A DNA stretch of 64,000 bases from Christensenella hongkongensis (GTDB lineage: Bacteria; Bacillota; Clostridia; Christensenellales; Christensenellaceae). This document shows, piece by piece, positions 26,280-34,082 of this stretch (positions are counted from its first letter, which is position 1; each line of letters opens with the position of its first letter). Made by a program: the position numbers and the translations under genes. The stretch lies in contig NZ_LAYJ01000112.1 in the NCBI RefSeq assembly GCF_000981035.1, positions 115,985 through 179,984 of the forward strand, written 5' to 3'. The notes under the pieces were generated by a model. That model searched no databases. It was not told where the DNA came from and saw only the letters and a program-made list of their open reading frames with translations.

Positions 26280-27383
26280 TCAGAAGCCCTGGATAAGACA
26301 GCCCTTGATAAACTCGTCAATATCGCCGTCCATTACCGCATTGATGTTTCCGGTCTCCACGTTGGTGCGATGATCCTTTACCATTGTGTAAGGGCAGAAT
26401 ACATAGGAACGAATCTGGCTTCCCCATTCAATTTTCTTTTGGTCACCTTTGATTTTTGCAAGCTCCGCCATACGTTCTTCCTCGCGTTTTTCCGCAAGCT
26501 TGGATTTTAGCATACGCATCGCGGTTTCGCGGTTTTGCAGCTGGGAACGTTCATTCTGGCATTGCACGACGATACCCGTTGGAAAATGGGTGATACGGAT
26601 TGCAGAGGACGTTTTATTAACATGCTGCCCGCCCGCGCCTGAAGAGCGGTAGGTATCCACACGGATGTCGTCTGCATTGACTTCGATGTCGTTATCTGCA
26701 TCGTCAATTTCCGGCATAACGTCCAGTGACGCAAAAGAGGTATGCCTGCGTGCGTTGGAGTCAAATGGCGAAATCCGCACGAGGCGGTGAACGCCTTTTT
26801 CGTTCCGCATATAGCCGTAAGCATTATCACCTGAAATAAGCATGGTTACACTCTTGATGCCAGCATCGTCTCCGTCCAGGTAATCGAGGATTTTGACGTC
26901 ATAGCCATGGCGCTCCGCCCAGCGCGTATACATGCGCATCAGCATCTGGGCCCAATCCTGCGCCTCGGTGCCGCCGGCCCCGGCATGCAGCGAAATGATC
27001 GCGTTGTTGCTGTCGTAGGTTCCGGAAAGCAGGGTTTGAAGGTGAAATTCCGTTACATCCTTTTCAAACTGGTCGAGTTCACTGTTGAGTTCTGCAAGAA
27101 GCTCGTCATCCTGTTCCTCATCGACCATATCAACCAGTACTTTCAGGTCGTCAAGGGAGGAAGTGAGCCTTTCACATAAAGTGATTTTTCCCTTGAGGGG
27201 TTTTTCCTGTTTGGTAATTTTATTGGCGTTTTCTACATCGTTCCAGAAATCCGGCGCCTCCATTTGTGCGTTCAAATCCGCAAGCTGTTCCCTTAAGGAA
27301 GGGAGGTCGAGCGACGCAGTCGCCTCGTTAAGCATTTTTTCAGCGTCCTGTATACGCTGTCTTTGTTCATCCGTTACTATCAT
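26280..27383 (-). CDS. prfB: peptide chain release factor 2
   Basis: A 367-residue RF2, terminating at UGA and UAA. The RF2-type tripeptide SPF lies in RISPFDSNARRH, and the peptidyl-hydrolase loop GGQ in SSGAGGQHVNKT. The open reading frame is continuous from MIVTDEQRQRIQ. At the place where most bacteria have an in-frame UGA and a programmed +1 frameshift (about codon 26) this gene reads through ASLDLPSLREQL with no stop. Autoregulation by frameshifting has therefore been lost. AGAGG is the likely ribosome site. Confidence 0.97.
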   Translation of the reverse strand: MIVTDEQRQRIQDAEKMLNEATASLDLPSLREQLADLNAQMEAPDFWNDVENANKITKQEKPLKGKITLCERLTSSLDDLKVLVDMVDEEQDDELLAELNSELDQFEKDVTEFHLQTLLSGTYDSNNAIISLHAGAGGTEAQDWAQMLMRMYTRWAERHGYDVKILDYLDGDDAGIKSVTMLISGDNAYGYMRNEKGVHRLVRISPFDSNARRHTSFASLDVMPEIDDADNDIEVNADDIRVDTYRSSGAGGQHVNKTSSAIRITHFPTGIVVQCQNERSQLQNRETAMRMLKSKLAEKREEERMAELAKIKGDQKKIEWGSQIRSYVFCPYTMVKDHRTNVETGNINAVMDGDIDEFIKGCLIQGF

Positions 27384-27593
27384 AATGATTAAAACCTCTG
27401 ATTTTTACTCTTGCAGTGTTGCACAGGCAGCATCTGCAAAAAACTGTTACACAGCAAACATCTTTATGCGCACAATATGCGCTGCGATTTATTAAAATGC
27501 TGTTAAAAATATCATTCTAAATATAGCACAAATACAGCCCAAAAGATAGAGAAAAATAGGACTGGCAGACAAAAAACCAATAGAATGGCAGGT

Positions 27594-28646
27594 TTAAGGA
27601 TTCAGCGTTTCCCACATTGGTTTTTTCCAGCTGTGTTTCGCAATGGACATAACAGCCATCAGGATAAATACCCATGAAGCGTTGCTTACCATCATAGAAA
27701 AAGGGTTTAGCTGCAAGAGGATCATTGCCTGGTCGTGTATTGTCCACAGGATTGCCATGAGCAGCACCCACGCAAGGGCGATCCAGTTACTTTTCAGCAG
27801 GCCGCTTGCGGAGATAACTGCGAAAATGAACAAGAGAATCATTTCGTTGCTGGAACCGGAGCCAATGCCCGCGTTTGCCGAACCAAAGCAAATAGCCGCG
27901 GCCCACCCGGCAAGCACGCCGATTACTGCAATCAGGCCATAAATCCAGAAAAATTTTACTTTGCCATAAATGCTTTTTTTATCTCTGGAAAAACCGCCTG
28001 TCCGCCATAACAGGAAGATTACGATACCTACTGAAATGCACAGGGCCAGGACGGGAGCCGCAATACTCATGCTTTTCCATTCCTGCGGCAGATCAATGCT
28101 CATGCCGTTGCTGGCCCACATGGAGATCCCGCGGATCAGCATGGCGCTTGCCACCGTAACCAGAAGGGAAGGGATACGCAGCACCATAATAAAAAGTCCA
28201 TTTAAAAAACCCAGTGCGACACAAATAACCAAAGCCATCAGGAAACCGGCGACAGGATTGTCTGCTGATGTATACATTGCGAATATCATCGCAGATAAAG
28301 CCATCATTCCGCCAATGGAAATATCGAGCCCGCCCGTCCGGGTGGAAACAAGCGCAGCCAGGGCAAGGGCGCCCACAAGACAAAACTGCTGCGCCACGTT
28401 TGTTGCGCTCCACGACGTAAAGCCCTGCGATCCAACGGCAAATAGAATCACGGTTATTACAGCAAGTACGCCTACGGCTACAAACGCTAAATAGTTGTCG
28501 AGAAAATAAAGCCCCTTACGAAGCCATCGTTCCTCCGGAGTTTCGGGCAGTGGTTCTCTGGGAAGCGGTACTTGTTGCTGCAAACCGCATTTTGGGCAAT
28601 AAAGTGCGCCCGTAGGGAGTGTAGCGCCGCATTTTGTACAAGCCAT
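27594..28646 (-). CDS. zinc-ribbon fused to an RbsC/AraH-type ABC permease
   Basis: A 350-residue protein with an unusual build. Residues 1-24 are a zinc ribbon, CTKCG and CPKCG separated by 12 residues. A Pro/Glu linker follows, then a polytopic domain of the sugar-permease family (BPD_transp_2). The motif TRTGGLDISIGGMMALSAMIFAM matches the first conserved loop, and FLNGLFIMVLRIPSLLVTVASAMLIRG the second. The C-terminal third adds more hydrophobic helices than a simple RbsC. No ATPase or binding protein adjoins it. ATG 28646 is preferred because GGAG lies about eight bases upstream; a TTG at 28661 overlaps that site. Transport is doubtful without partners; the ribbon may sense or scaffold. 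Confidence 0.8.
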   Translation of the reverse strand: MACTKCGATLPTGALYCPKCGLQQQVPLPREPLPETPEERWLRKGLYFLDNYLAFVAVGVLAVITVILFAVGSQGFTSWSATNVAQQFCLVGALALAALVSTRTGGLDISIGGMMALSAMIFAMYTSADNPVAGFLMALVICVALGFLNGLFIMVLRIPSLLVTVASAMLIRGISMWASNGMSIDLPQEWKSMSIAAPVLALCISVGIVIFLLWRTGGFSRDKKSIYGKVKFFWIYGLIAVIGVLAGWAAAICFGSANAGIGSGSSNEMILLFIFAVISASGLLKSNWIALAWVLLMAILWTIHDQAMILLQLNPFSMMVSNASWVFILMAVMSIAKHSWKKPMWETLNP

Positions 28647-28744
28647 TAAATGATTCTCCAAACTATATAAATTTTTTAATATACAACAGATATAAAAATA
28701 TTGCTTCGTTTAACGATATCACATCCGAAACAGATTTCCTACGA

Positions 28745-28936
28745 TTATTTTGATTTCCTTTGTTTTTTATTGGCATACATTCGCTTGCCCGCCCGTTTTA
28801 AAATATCGTCGATCCGGTCAAATTTGCGATAAAAGGCAATGCTATACGCAAAATGAAGCCGAACACTGGTGATATTGCGGTTCCGGAAATGGACAATATA
28901 CAATCCGATGGTATACTTGATTATTTTTAGTGGCAC
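28745..28936 (-). pseudogene. remnant of a diguanylate cyclase (GGDEF) C-terminus
   Basis: The last 35 codons, SIAFYRKFDRIDDILKRAGKRMYANKK, match the end of a GGDEF domain, where SIGIA...DDLLKRADKAMYxAKK is standard. Everything before it, including the GGDEF active site, is missing, and the codons upstream do not resemble a cyclase. There is no ribosome site before the apparent GTG start. The rest of the gap (28647-28987) holds only the promoter of the following plus-strand gene. Confidence 0.6.
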
Positions 28937-28944
28937 AGTATAAT
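28917..28944 (+). promoter_or_regulatory. promoter of the flavodoxin-like reductase gene
   Basis: TTGATT, 16 bases, perfect TATAAT. Confidence 0.7.
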
Positions 28945-28953
28945 GAATGTATC

Positions 28954-28969
28954 ATGGTTAGCCAACCAT
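28954..28969 (+). promoter_or_regulatory. candidate operator at the start of the transcript
   Basis: ATGGTT-AGCC-AACCAT, six-base arms, about ten bases after the -10 box, so a bound repressor would block initiation. The core GGTTAGCC..AACC resembles DtxR-family metal-regulator boxes, but no such regulator is in view. Confidence 0.45.
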
Positions 28970-28987
28970 TTTAAGGAGGGGGAGATT

Positions 28988-29539
28988 ATGAGCAAAAAAG
29001 TTTTGGTATTAACGGCGAGTCCAAGGAAAAACGGTAATACGGATAAAATGGCGAACGCATTTATAAAAGGAGCGGAGCAAGCAGGGCATTGCGTTACAAA
29101 GTTTGAAACTGCCTTTAAAAATATTGGCGGATGCAGGGCCTGTAATACTTGCTGGAGCACAGGTACAGCCTGTTCTGTCAAAGATGATTTCAATGAACTG
29201 GAACCATTGCTGGAAAGCTGCGAGGTTGTTTTAATCTCCACGCCGCTTTACTGGCTGTCCTTTCCTGCCCAAATTAAAGGCGCGATTGATAAGCTGTATG
29301 CTTATGGCGGCGCAGGAGGGCTGCGCAAGCTGGCAATTAAGGAATGTTATTTGTTTGTGTGCGGCGGGGATACTGGTGAAGAAGAATACAAGCCTATTGA
29401 AACAATGTATCAATTATCAGCTGATTTTTTGGGCTGGAAAGACCGTGGAATATTGCGGACAGGCGGCATGGACGATGAAGGCGCCATAGAGAAGTCAGGA
29501 ATTCTGGAAAAAGCAGAAGAACTTGGACGGAGTATCTGA
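28988..29539 (+). CDS. flavodoxin-fold NAD(P)H-dependent FMN reductase family protein
   Basis: A 183-residue flavoprotein of the NADPH-dependent FMN reductase/iron-sulfur flavoprotein type. The FMN phosphate loop is TASPRKNGNTDKMA near residue 9. A CRACNTCWSTGTAC cluster of four cysteines near residue 48 is typical of the iron-sulfur flavoprotein-like subset, and STPLYWLSFPAQIKGAIDK is the second flavin segment. AAGGAGGGGG precedes ATG 28988. An upstream in-frame start at 28943 overlaps the -10 box and is not used. It stands alone between terminators; redox partner unknown. Confidence 0.85.
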   Translation: MSKKVLVLTASPRKNGNTDKMANAFIKGAEQAGHCVTKFETAFKNIGGCRACNTCWSTGTACSVKDDFNELEPLLESCEVVLISTPLYWLSFPAQIKGAIDKLYAYGGAGGLRKLAIKECYLFVCGGDTGEEEYKPIETMYQLSADFLGWKDRGILRTGGMDDEGAIEKSGILEKAEELGRSI

Positions 29540-29573
29540 CGATAAATCTATGGGGAACGGCTGAAAAGACGTA

Positions 29574-29609
29574 AAAAGAACCTGGCAAACATCGTTGCCA
29601 GGTTCTTTG
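29574..29609. terminator. bidirectional terminator
   Basis: AAAGAACCTGGCAA / TTGCCAGGTTCTTT. The better U tail is on the minus strand, serving the gene that ends at 29671. Confidence 0.82.
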
Positions 29610-29670
29610 CATAAGCTTCCAGTTGATCGCTCTATCTATAATCCCGAAATCACGAATCTGACATCAGGGG

Positions 29671-30231
29671 TTACATCGGTTTTAGGTTTTGATTCAGGCG
29701 TTCCACCATCCATGCCAGTCGCTTTTCCCGCCCGGCATCTGTTTTTGCATCGAGATATGCTCGCATATATGTCTTTTTTACGGATGGGGGCATTGCAGCA
29801 AAGTTTGTATAAGCAGGCTCATACTGCTTCAGCAATTCAGACAAAAATGTAATTTGCTTTTCTGTTATTTGCGGAGGCTTCGGGACATCCCACTGGCCAT
29901 TTTTTCGAGCTTCTTCAATTTTAACCCGCCCGGAATCGGTCATCCTTCCCTGTTGTTCAAGATGCTTGGCTAAACGTTTGTTTTTGTCCGACCACTTGCT
30001 GTTTGGGCGGCGGCAGGCAAAATATTTTTTATAGGTTTTATTATCGATACTCTGCATTTTTCCATCGATCCAACCAAAACAAAGGGCTTCCTTTAGAGCG
30101 GCGTCTGCCGAGAGCGTTTCCGGCCCGCCTTTTTTGCCAAAAAGCAGCCATACTCCATCGCTGCTTGCATTGTTTTTTTCCAGCCACGCACGGAATGTCC
30201 TGCTATCAGAAAATTTCAAAATATCACACAT
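29671..30231 (-). CDS. YdeI/OmpD-associated family protein
   Basis: A 186-residue protein with the YdeI/OmdA pattern: FSDSRTFRAWLEKNNASSDGVWLLFGKK at the N-terminus, EALCFGWIDGKMQSID in the middle, YFACRRPNSKWSDKNK, and a C-terminal helical MPPSVKKTYMRAYLDAKTDAGREKRL segment. Relatives are linked to bacteriocin tolerance, but the biochemical role is unknown. Start 30231 has AAGGGG just upstream; a 39-codon extension to 30348 has no ribosome site. It marks the left edge of core-like sequence before the AT-rich island. Confidence 0.85.
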   Translation of the reverse strand: MCDILKFSDSRTFRAWLEKNNASSDGVWLLFGKKGGPETLSADAALKEALCFGWIDGKMQSIDNKTYKKYFACRRPNSKWSDKNKRLAKHLEQQGRMTDSGRVKIEEARKNGQWDVPKPPQITEKQITFLSELLKQYEPAYTNFAAMPPSVKKTYMRAYLDAKTDAGREKRLAWMVERLNQNLKPM

Positions 30232-30370
30232 GGTTTTCCCCTTTTGATGTTCTTGAACTAAATTATACCATACACACCAAATGCTTCCGGTATTATATTG
30301 AAGCAGAATATGCCCAAGCATAGTGACCGTCGAAAATTTTTTCAACAAGTTTGCATGCAGATAGCGCGCA

Positions 30371-30446
30371 CTGTGTCTAAAGGCTTGCGCCTGTAGGAAC
30401 GTGATTAGAATAAGGTTTTTTAGTGGTCGATAGTAGCGATTTACTG
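30371..30446 (-). repeat. island repeat copy R1 (diverged)
   Basis: The third and most diverged copy of the repeat described at 31406 and 32406. It keeps CTAAAGG, the AATAAGGTTTTTTAG block and the GGTCGATAGTAGCG-TTTA end. It begins eight bases downstream of the stop of the cyclase-like gene 30452-31174. Its stem is much weaker than in the other copies. Confidence 0.65.
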
Positions 30447-30451
30447 AACAG

Positions 30452-31174
30452 TTATTTTATTTCTATCTTCTTTGAGCATTGCTTTTGGCATGATAAGAGA
30501 TATTTTTTATGCCATCCATATATTTGAAGCACTCTTGAATTTTTTTCTTCTTTTATTTTCAGATCTATCTTTATTAACGAGGAGTCAACGATATTTTTTA
30601 TTTCTTCATCGCTAGGGTAATTTAAATAGTCAAAGAAATACATCCCATCAAAATCCATTTTTATATTGTTTATTGCTAAAATATCAAGTGACTTATTATT
30701 AGGAATTAACTGGCTTGCAATTTTCTGAACTTTTGAATCTATAACCACTCTAGGATAAAATGCAATTTTGTCTTCTAAATAATATGAGTCCAATAAAGCC
30801 TTACCCCACACCAATGTATCATCAATGTACAACTTGTCATGTGTAACACCACCCCTTATTAAAAAGCCAACTTTAAGAAATTGTCTTTGTAAAAATTGTA
30901 CAATTGCACTTATCCTATTTAAGGATATTATAAGCTGATGGTCATCTTTCATATAAAAATCACTCGGTATTGCAAAAATCATATTATCTGAAAAAGCTTT
31001 CACTTTGATATTATCTATACCGGATATATTCATAGCTACTTTTGTTTGTTCCACAGCCTCGTTTATACAATTGTACATTTTGTTCAAGTAATAATTGTCT
31101 TTATCGTTTTCTATTATTCTTGTTACTCCTAGAATATCAATATATGCAACAAAATAATTCTCCGTTTTGAACAT
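30452..31174 (-). CDS. class III nucleotidyl-cyclase-like protein, copy 1 (accessory island)
   Basis: A 240-residue cytoplasmic protein from AT-rich DNA. The sequence is laid out like the catalytic half of a class III cyclase: YIDILG with Asp13 (first metal Asp), FSDNM with Asp63 (second metal Asp), LIRGGVTHDKLY (107-116), then WGKALLDSYYLE in the place of the usual GxxVNxAxRL helix. The usual transition-state Asn/Arg pair is not evident there, so the activity may differ or be lost. The next gene upstream, 31474-32346, is a clear paralogue. AAGGAG precedes the ATG. No sensor or effector domain is attached. Family assignment is by motif reading and moderate in confidence. Confidence 0.65.
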   Translation of the reverse strand: MFKTENYFVAYIDILGVTRIIENDKDNYYLNKMYNCINEAVEQTKVAMNISGIDNIKVKAFSDNMIFAIPSDFYMKDDHQLIISLNRISAIVQFLQRQFLKVGFLIRGGVTHDKLYIDDTLVWGKALLDSYYLEDKIAFYPRVVIDSKVQKIASQLIPNNKSLDILAINNIKMDFDGMYFFDYLNYPSDEEIKNIVDSSLIKIDLKIKEEKNSRVLQIYGWHKKYLLSCQKQCSKKIEIK

Positions 31175-31405
31175 TTATAACTCCTTTATTCGACAATATT
31201 TATCATAAATAGTTCATATATAAATATATATCACCAATTAGCGAAAAAAATCAAGGTAATAATATACTACAATTTAAGATGATGTACACTAATATGAAGG
31301 GAAAATCTTTTTTTGCAAATGTTGTCACCAACCTTTATTCTATACAAATATAAAAAGTTTAATAAAAGCAAAAAACACATCCTAAGATGAGTTTTGAATG
31401 GTAAG

Positions 31406-31480
31406 GGTGTTCCTAAAGGAACCACTCTAAAAACGTTATGAAATAAAGGTTTTTAAGCGGTTGATAGTAGCGTTTAACTA
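31406..31480 (-). repeat. island repeat copy R2
   Basis: About 75 bases, closely matching R3 (32406-32479). It includes TTCCTAAAGGAA, CCACTCTAAAAAC pairing with GTTTTTAAGCGG, and the end block GGTTGATAGTAGCGTTTAAC. The TAA stop of the 31474-32346 gene lies inside the terminal GTTTAAC/GTTAAAC element, so repeat and gene are joined precisely. Confidence 0.82.
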
Positions 31481-32346
31481 TTTTTAGAATTTGGTTTTTG
31501 ACTAAAGCGTAAGGGCGAAGTCCCTTTATCTTTTGCGTAATTAAAAAATGACCGTGTATTATCCCACTTATCTAAGATGTCTTGTTCTATCTTGGTTCTA
31601 TCTAATCGAAACACCATGTTTTTTTTATCTTCTTCACTAATTGAAGAATCGTCATTTGCTTTATCCACAATTGCATCAAAGATTATCGATAAAAAAGGAT
31701 ACCCTGTTGATATGTTTCTTGCCAACAGGGGCTTCAATTCTGGTGCCATATTTGCCCAATTCAGCACAAGATTATGCTTGGAAGGAGAATTTTTCGAGCT
31801 TTGTTCTGCATTAGCTTTCTGACCAACACACTTGAACGGAATGGGGTATTCAACCAAATAAGCAAATTTTTTCAATATACTCAATGTGTCGGGAAATTGT
31901 GATAAAACGAAGTTCATTGTGTTTTCACAGATGTATGCACCCGCCCATTGCTGTTTCCCTTCATTTTTATAAGCCTCCAGCAAAGCTTTTCCAAAAAAAA
32001 TTTCATTCTTCTCGTCTGCATAGAACTCTCCGTGTGCAATAGAGCCTCTCAAAGGAGCCTTACATATTAGGGATGAGGCTATTAATGACTTGGTCACATG
32101 TACAATCCTAAAAAAATCATGCGACTCTATCCCATCTGTATAGAGGATTACAGAATCAGAAAACATCGCCAAATGTATAAGAGAGGTTGTCAATGATAAT
32201 GTCGTATCTGGCACGGGAATACTATTTGCAAAATTAACAGCTTCTCTAAAAACCTCCATTATTTCTAACACTTCTTTGCCATCCTTTTGCTGTACTAGAT
32301 TTTTAAAACCCAATATATCTAAATAAGCAACAAATCTTTGTATCAT
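31474..32346 (-). CDS. class III nucleotidyl-cyclase-like protein, copy 2 (accessory island)
   Basis: A 290-residue paralogue of the 30452 gene with a longer C-terminus. Motifs in the same order: AYLDILGF with Asp10, FSDSVILY with Asp64, PLRGSIAHGEFY (98-109) and FGKALLEAYKNE (118-129). The last matches the position but not the Asn/Arg residues of active class III cyclases. The remaining 130 residues are charged, Ser/Lys-rich and unassigned. Start 32346 is chosen because AAAGG lies seven bases upstream and the N-terminus then aligns with copy 1; ATG 32361 is possible. The stop codon is embedded in repeat R2. The gene may have its own weak promoter (TTATGA-18-TATAAT) between R3 and the start. 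Confidence 0.66.
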   Translation of the reverse strand: MIQRFVAYLDILGFKNLVQQKDGKEVLEIMEVFREAVNFANSIPVPDTTLSLTTSLIHLAMFSDSVILYTDGIESHDFFRIVHVTKSLIASSLICKAPLRGSIAHGEFYADEKNEIFFGKALLEAYKNEGKQQWAGAYICENTMNFVLSQFPDTLSILKKFAYLVEYPIPFKCVGQKANAEQSSKNSPSKHNLVLNWANMAPELKPLLARNISTGYPFLSIIFDAIVDKANDDSSISEEDKKNMVFRLDRTKIEQDILDKWDNTRSFFNYAKDKGTSPLRFSQKPNSKNS

Positions 32347-32405
32347 GAGATAGCCTTTCATTAGAATATTATAGTCGTATATTTAATTATATCATAAGTG
32401 GAGAT

Positions 32406-32479
32406 CCGTTTCTAAAGAAACCACTCAAAAAACGTTGTGAAATAAAGGTTTTTGAGCGGTTGATAGCAGCGTTTAACTA
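32406..32479 (-). repeat. island repeat copy R3
   Basis: Matches R2 over nearly its full length. The inner inverted repeat is CCACTCAAAAAAC / GTTTTTGAGCGG with a 14-base loop, and a smaller GTTTC-TAAA-GAAAC hairpin adjoins it. It ends in GGTTGATAGCAGCGTTTAAC. It lies about 50 bases downstream of the Shedu-like gene stop. Stem differences between R2 and R3 are partly compensatory, which suggests a structure under selection. Confidence 0.82.
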
Positions 32480-32529
32480 AAATAAGCAAACACACACGAT
32501 TAAAAAGGGTATTAAGCTGTATTCCAATG

Positions 32530-33492
32530 TTATTTACGGATTAGCTTGTTTATCCAGCTATCCCAAGTCTCGGTCTGTATATCATAACTTATCGCGTAGT
32601 CTTCTTTATGACGTTTTTGGCTGTCACAAAGATCATCGCTCGTTCTACCTGCAATCAATATATAGTGCATTTTAATATCTTTTTGGGAATCGACACTAAG
32701 TCGAGATTTTGGCCCTGGAAATGCGTGATAAGGGCGTTTGTTGTCAGAATTTACGGTGTTTAAAATACGATAAACAGATTTTCGAAATTCTCCGTAATGA
32801 TGTTCACACCAGTTCTTCCTTTCAATTAACTGCCCCCGGCCCTCCTGCACATTAGCCCGAAATTCTCCATAATGATTTTTTCTGCGCAAGTCTTTTTGGG
32901 CTCCCTTTATTTCAATAAGGTACACGTCCATTCGGGAGCGCCCAGTGAACAAAGCAAAATCAACCCGTCCATCCCCAACCGGGAATTCTGCGAAACAAAC
33001 ATATTCATCCTTGGGATATGCGTAAAGTTCCGCAAATAATGACATGTCTCGTTTTAAAAAGTCTGCCAACTCAATCTCTGACGGATATGAATCCAGAAAC
33101 TTTTTCACTTCCTTCAGGCTTTGCATTCCATTCTCAATTTCTAGCCTGCGTTCAGTAATGTCCGGTGGTTCAATATATTTGAATTGTTTAATTTGAGGAA
33201 TTCCCAGCAAAGCATTTTGAATTTCAGTTAGGACACGTTTATCGTCTCTGTAATTATCAAACTCCTTATCGGAGCATTCGAGACATTCTAGAGCTGTCAG
33301 ATAGGATATGGGATTCCAACGGGGATAACCCTCGGAAGAAAAACTAATAAGATCAAATGTTTCAGGGAAGGAACTACACGCAGGATAATGCTCGATAATT
33401 TTAGCTTGAAGTGGTATTTTTTGCTGTTTTTGTAGTTGCTCAACTATAATTTCAATCGCATTAGTCACGGATGCAGATGGATTCTCATCCAA
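32530..33492 (-). CDS. Shedu-like (DUF4263) PDDEXK nuclease-fold protein
   Basis: A 320-residue protein with a C-terminal PDDEXK core of the type found in Shedu antiphage proteins: GRVDFALF (Asp178), VYLIEIKG (Glu194, Lys196) and a following EGRGQL (Gln221). Residues 125-170 (LKEVKKFL...FLKRDMSLFAEL) look like the helical lead-in of that family, and residues 1-120 are unassigned. Shedu proteins are single-gene nuclease defences. The only near start is TTG 33492, with a weak ribosome site; the next candidate is GTG 33468. A (TA)13 tract lies 13 bases before the start. The gene is followed by repeat R3. Confidence 0.72.
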   Translation of the reverse strand: MDENPSASVTNAIEIIVEQLQKQQKIPLQAKIIEHYPACSSFPETFDLISFSSEGYPRWNPISYLTALECLECSDKEFDNYRDDKRVLTEIQNALLGIPQIKQFKYIEPPDITERRLEIENGMQSLKEVKKFLDSYPSEIELADFLKRDMSLFAELYAYPKDEYVCFAEFPVGDGRVDFALFTGRSRMDVYLIEIKGAQKDLRRKNHYGEFRANVQEGRGQLIERKNWCEHHYGEFRKSVYRILNTVNSDNKRPYHAFPGPKSRLSVDSQKDIKMHYILIAGRTSDDLCDSQKRHKEDYAISYDIQTETWDSWINKLIRK

Positions 33493-33504
33493 ATCACTTA
33501 ACAG

Positions 33505-33535
<31 letters not shown>

Positions 33536-33726
33536 TTGTCTATTTATAAAAGTACGTATTCGACATATTCCAGTGGAACAAATAAGTGAATTTGTTCTAA
33601 ATCTAAAAATAAAATCATTGATTTTCATATCTTCCTCCATAAATATAATTCACATATCCCACCAAATAATGGATGGGGCAATGCAGTTTCAGATATAAAG
33701 TAAAATAGATGCAATGATAACGTCTC

Positions 33727-34049
33727 TCATTTTTTAAGTAAGATATTAATCCCCACGAACCAACCTAAATCTGCTAAGACTTTGGGGATAATACTAAATC
33801 CATCTCGATAGAATGCGGAGATGCGTTGTTGCAGGCACTCAATATTTTTATAATCGGGCGGATAAACAAATATCCACGCTGCGTTAGAATAATACAAATT
33901 AATACGGAAGTACTTAAATAATTTGCCCACTCATCAATGTCCGTGTTTAAAATTTCTACATTTGTAATTTCATTAATATCAGAACTGATACTTTCACTCC
34001 AACTTCGCAACCAATCTGACACTCTCTCTCGATTAAAAAGTTCTGGCAT
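33727..34049 (-). pseudogene. small island gene broken by a frameshift
   Basis: The first frame gives MPELFNRERVSDWLRSWSES and continues to DEWANYL. From about 33915 a second frame continues the same style with KYFRINLYYSNAAWIFVYP and ends at ILLKK. Joined, they make a plausible product of about 107 residues; separately each is a fragment. I do not recognise the family. It lies between the dinB stump and the Shedu-like gene and may be a lost partner. A sequencing error at the A/T-rich junction is possible. Confidence 0.5.
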
Positions 34050-34082
34050 ATTTTAATCCCCCATATTTTTCCTAATATTACT

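Noticed and set aside
30371-32479. Repeats as classical integron attC sites
   Set aside because: The GTTRRRY and RYYYAAC core motifs do not fall at the proper ends in gene orientation, and no IntI-like integrase is nearby. The cassette idea is kept only in general form.
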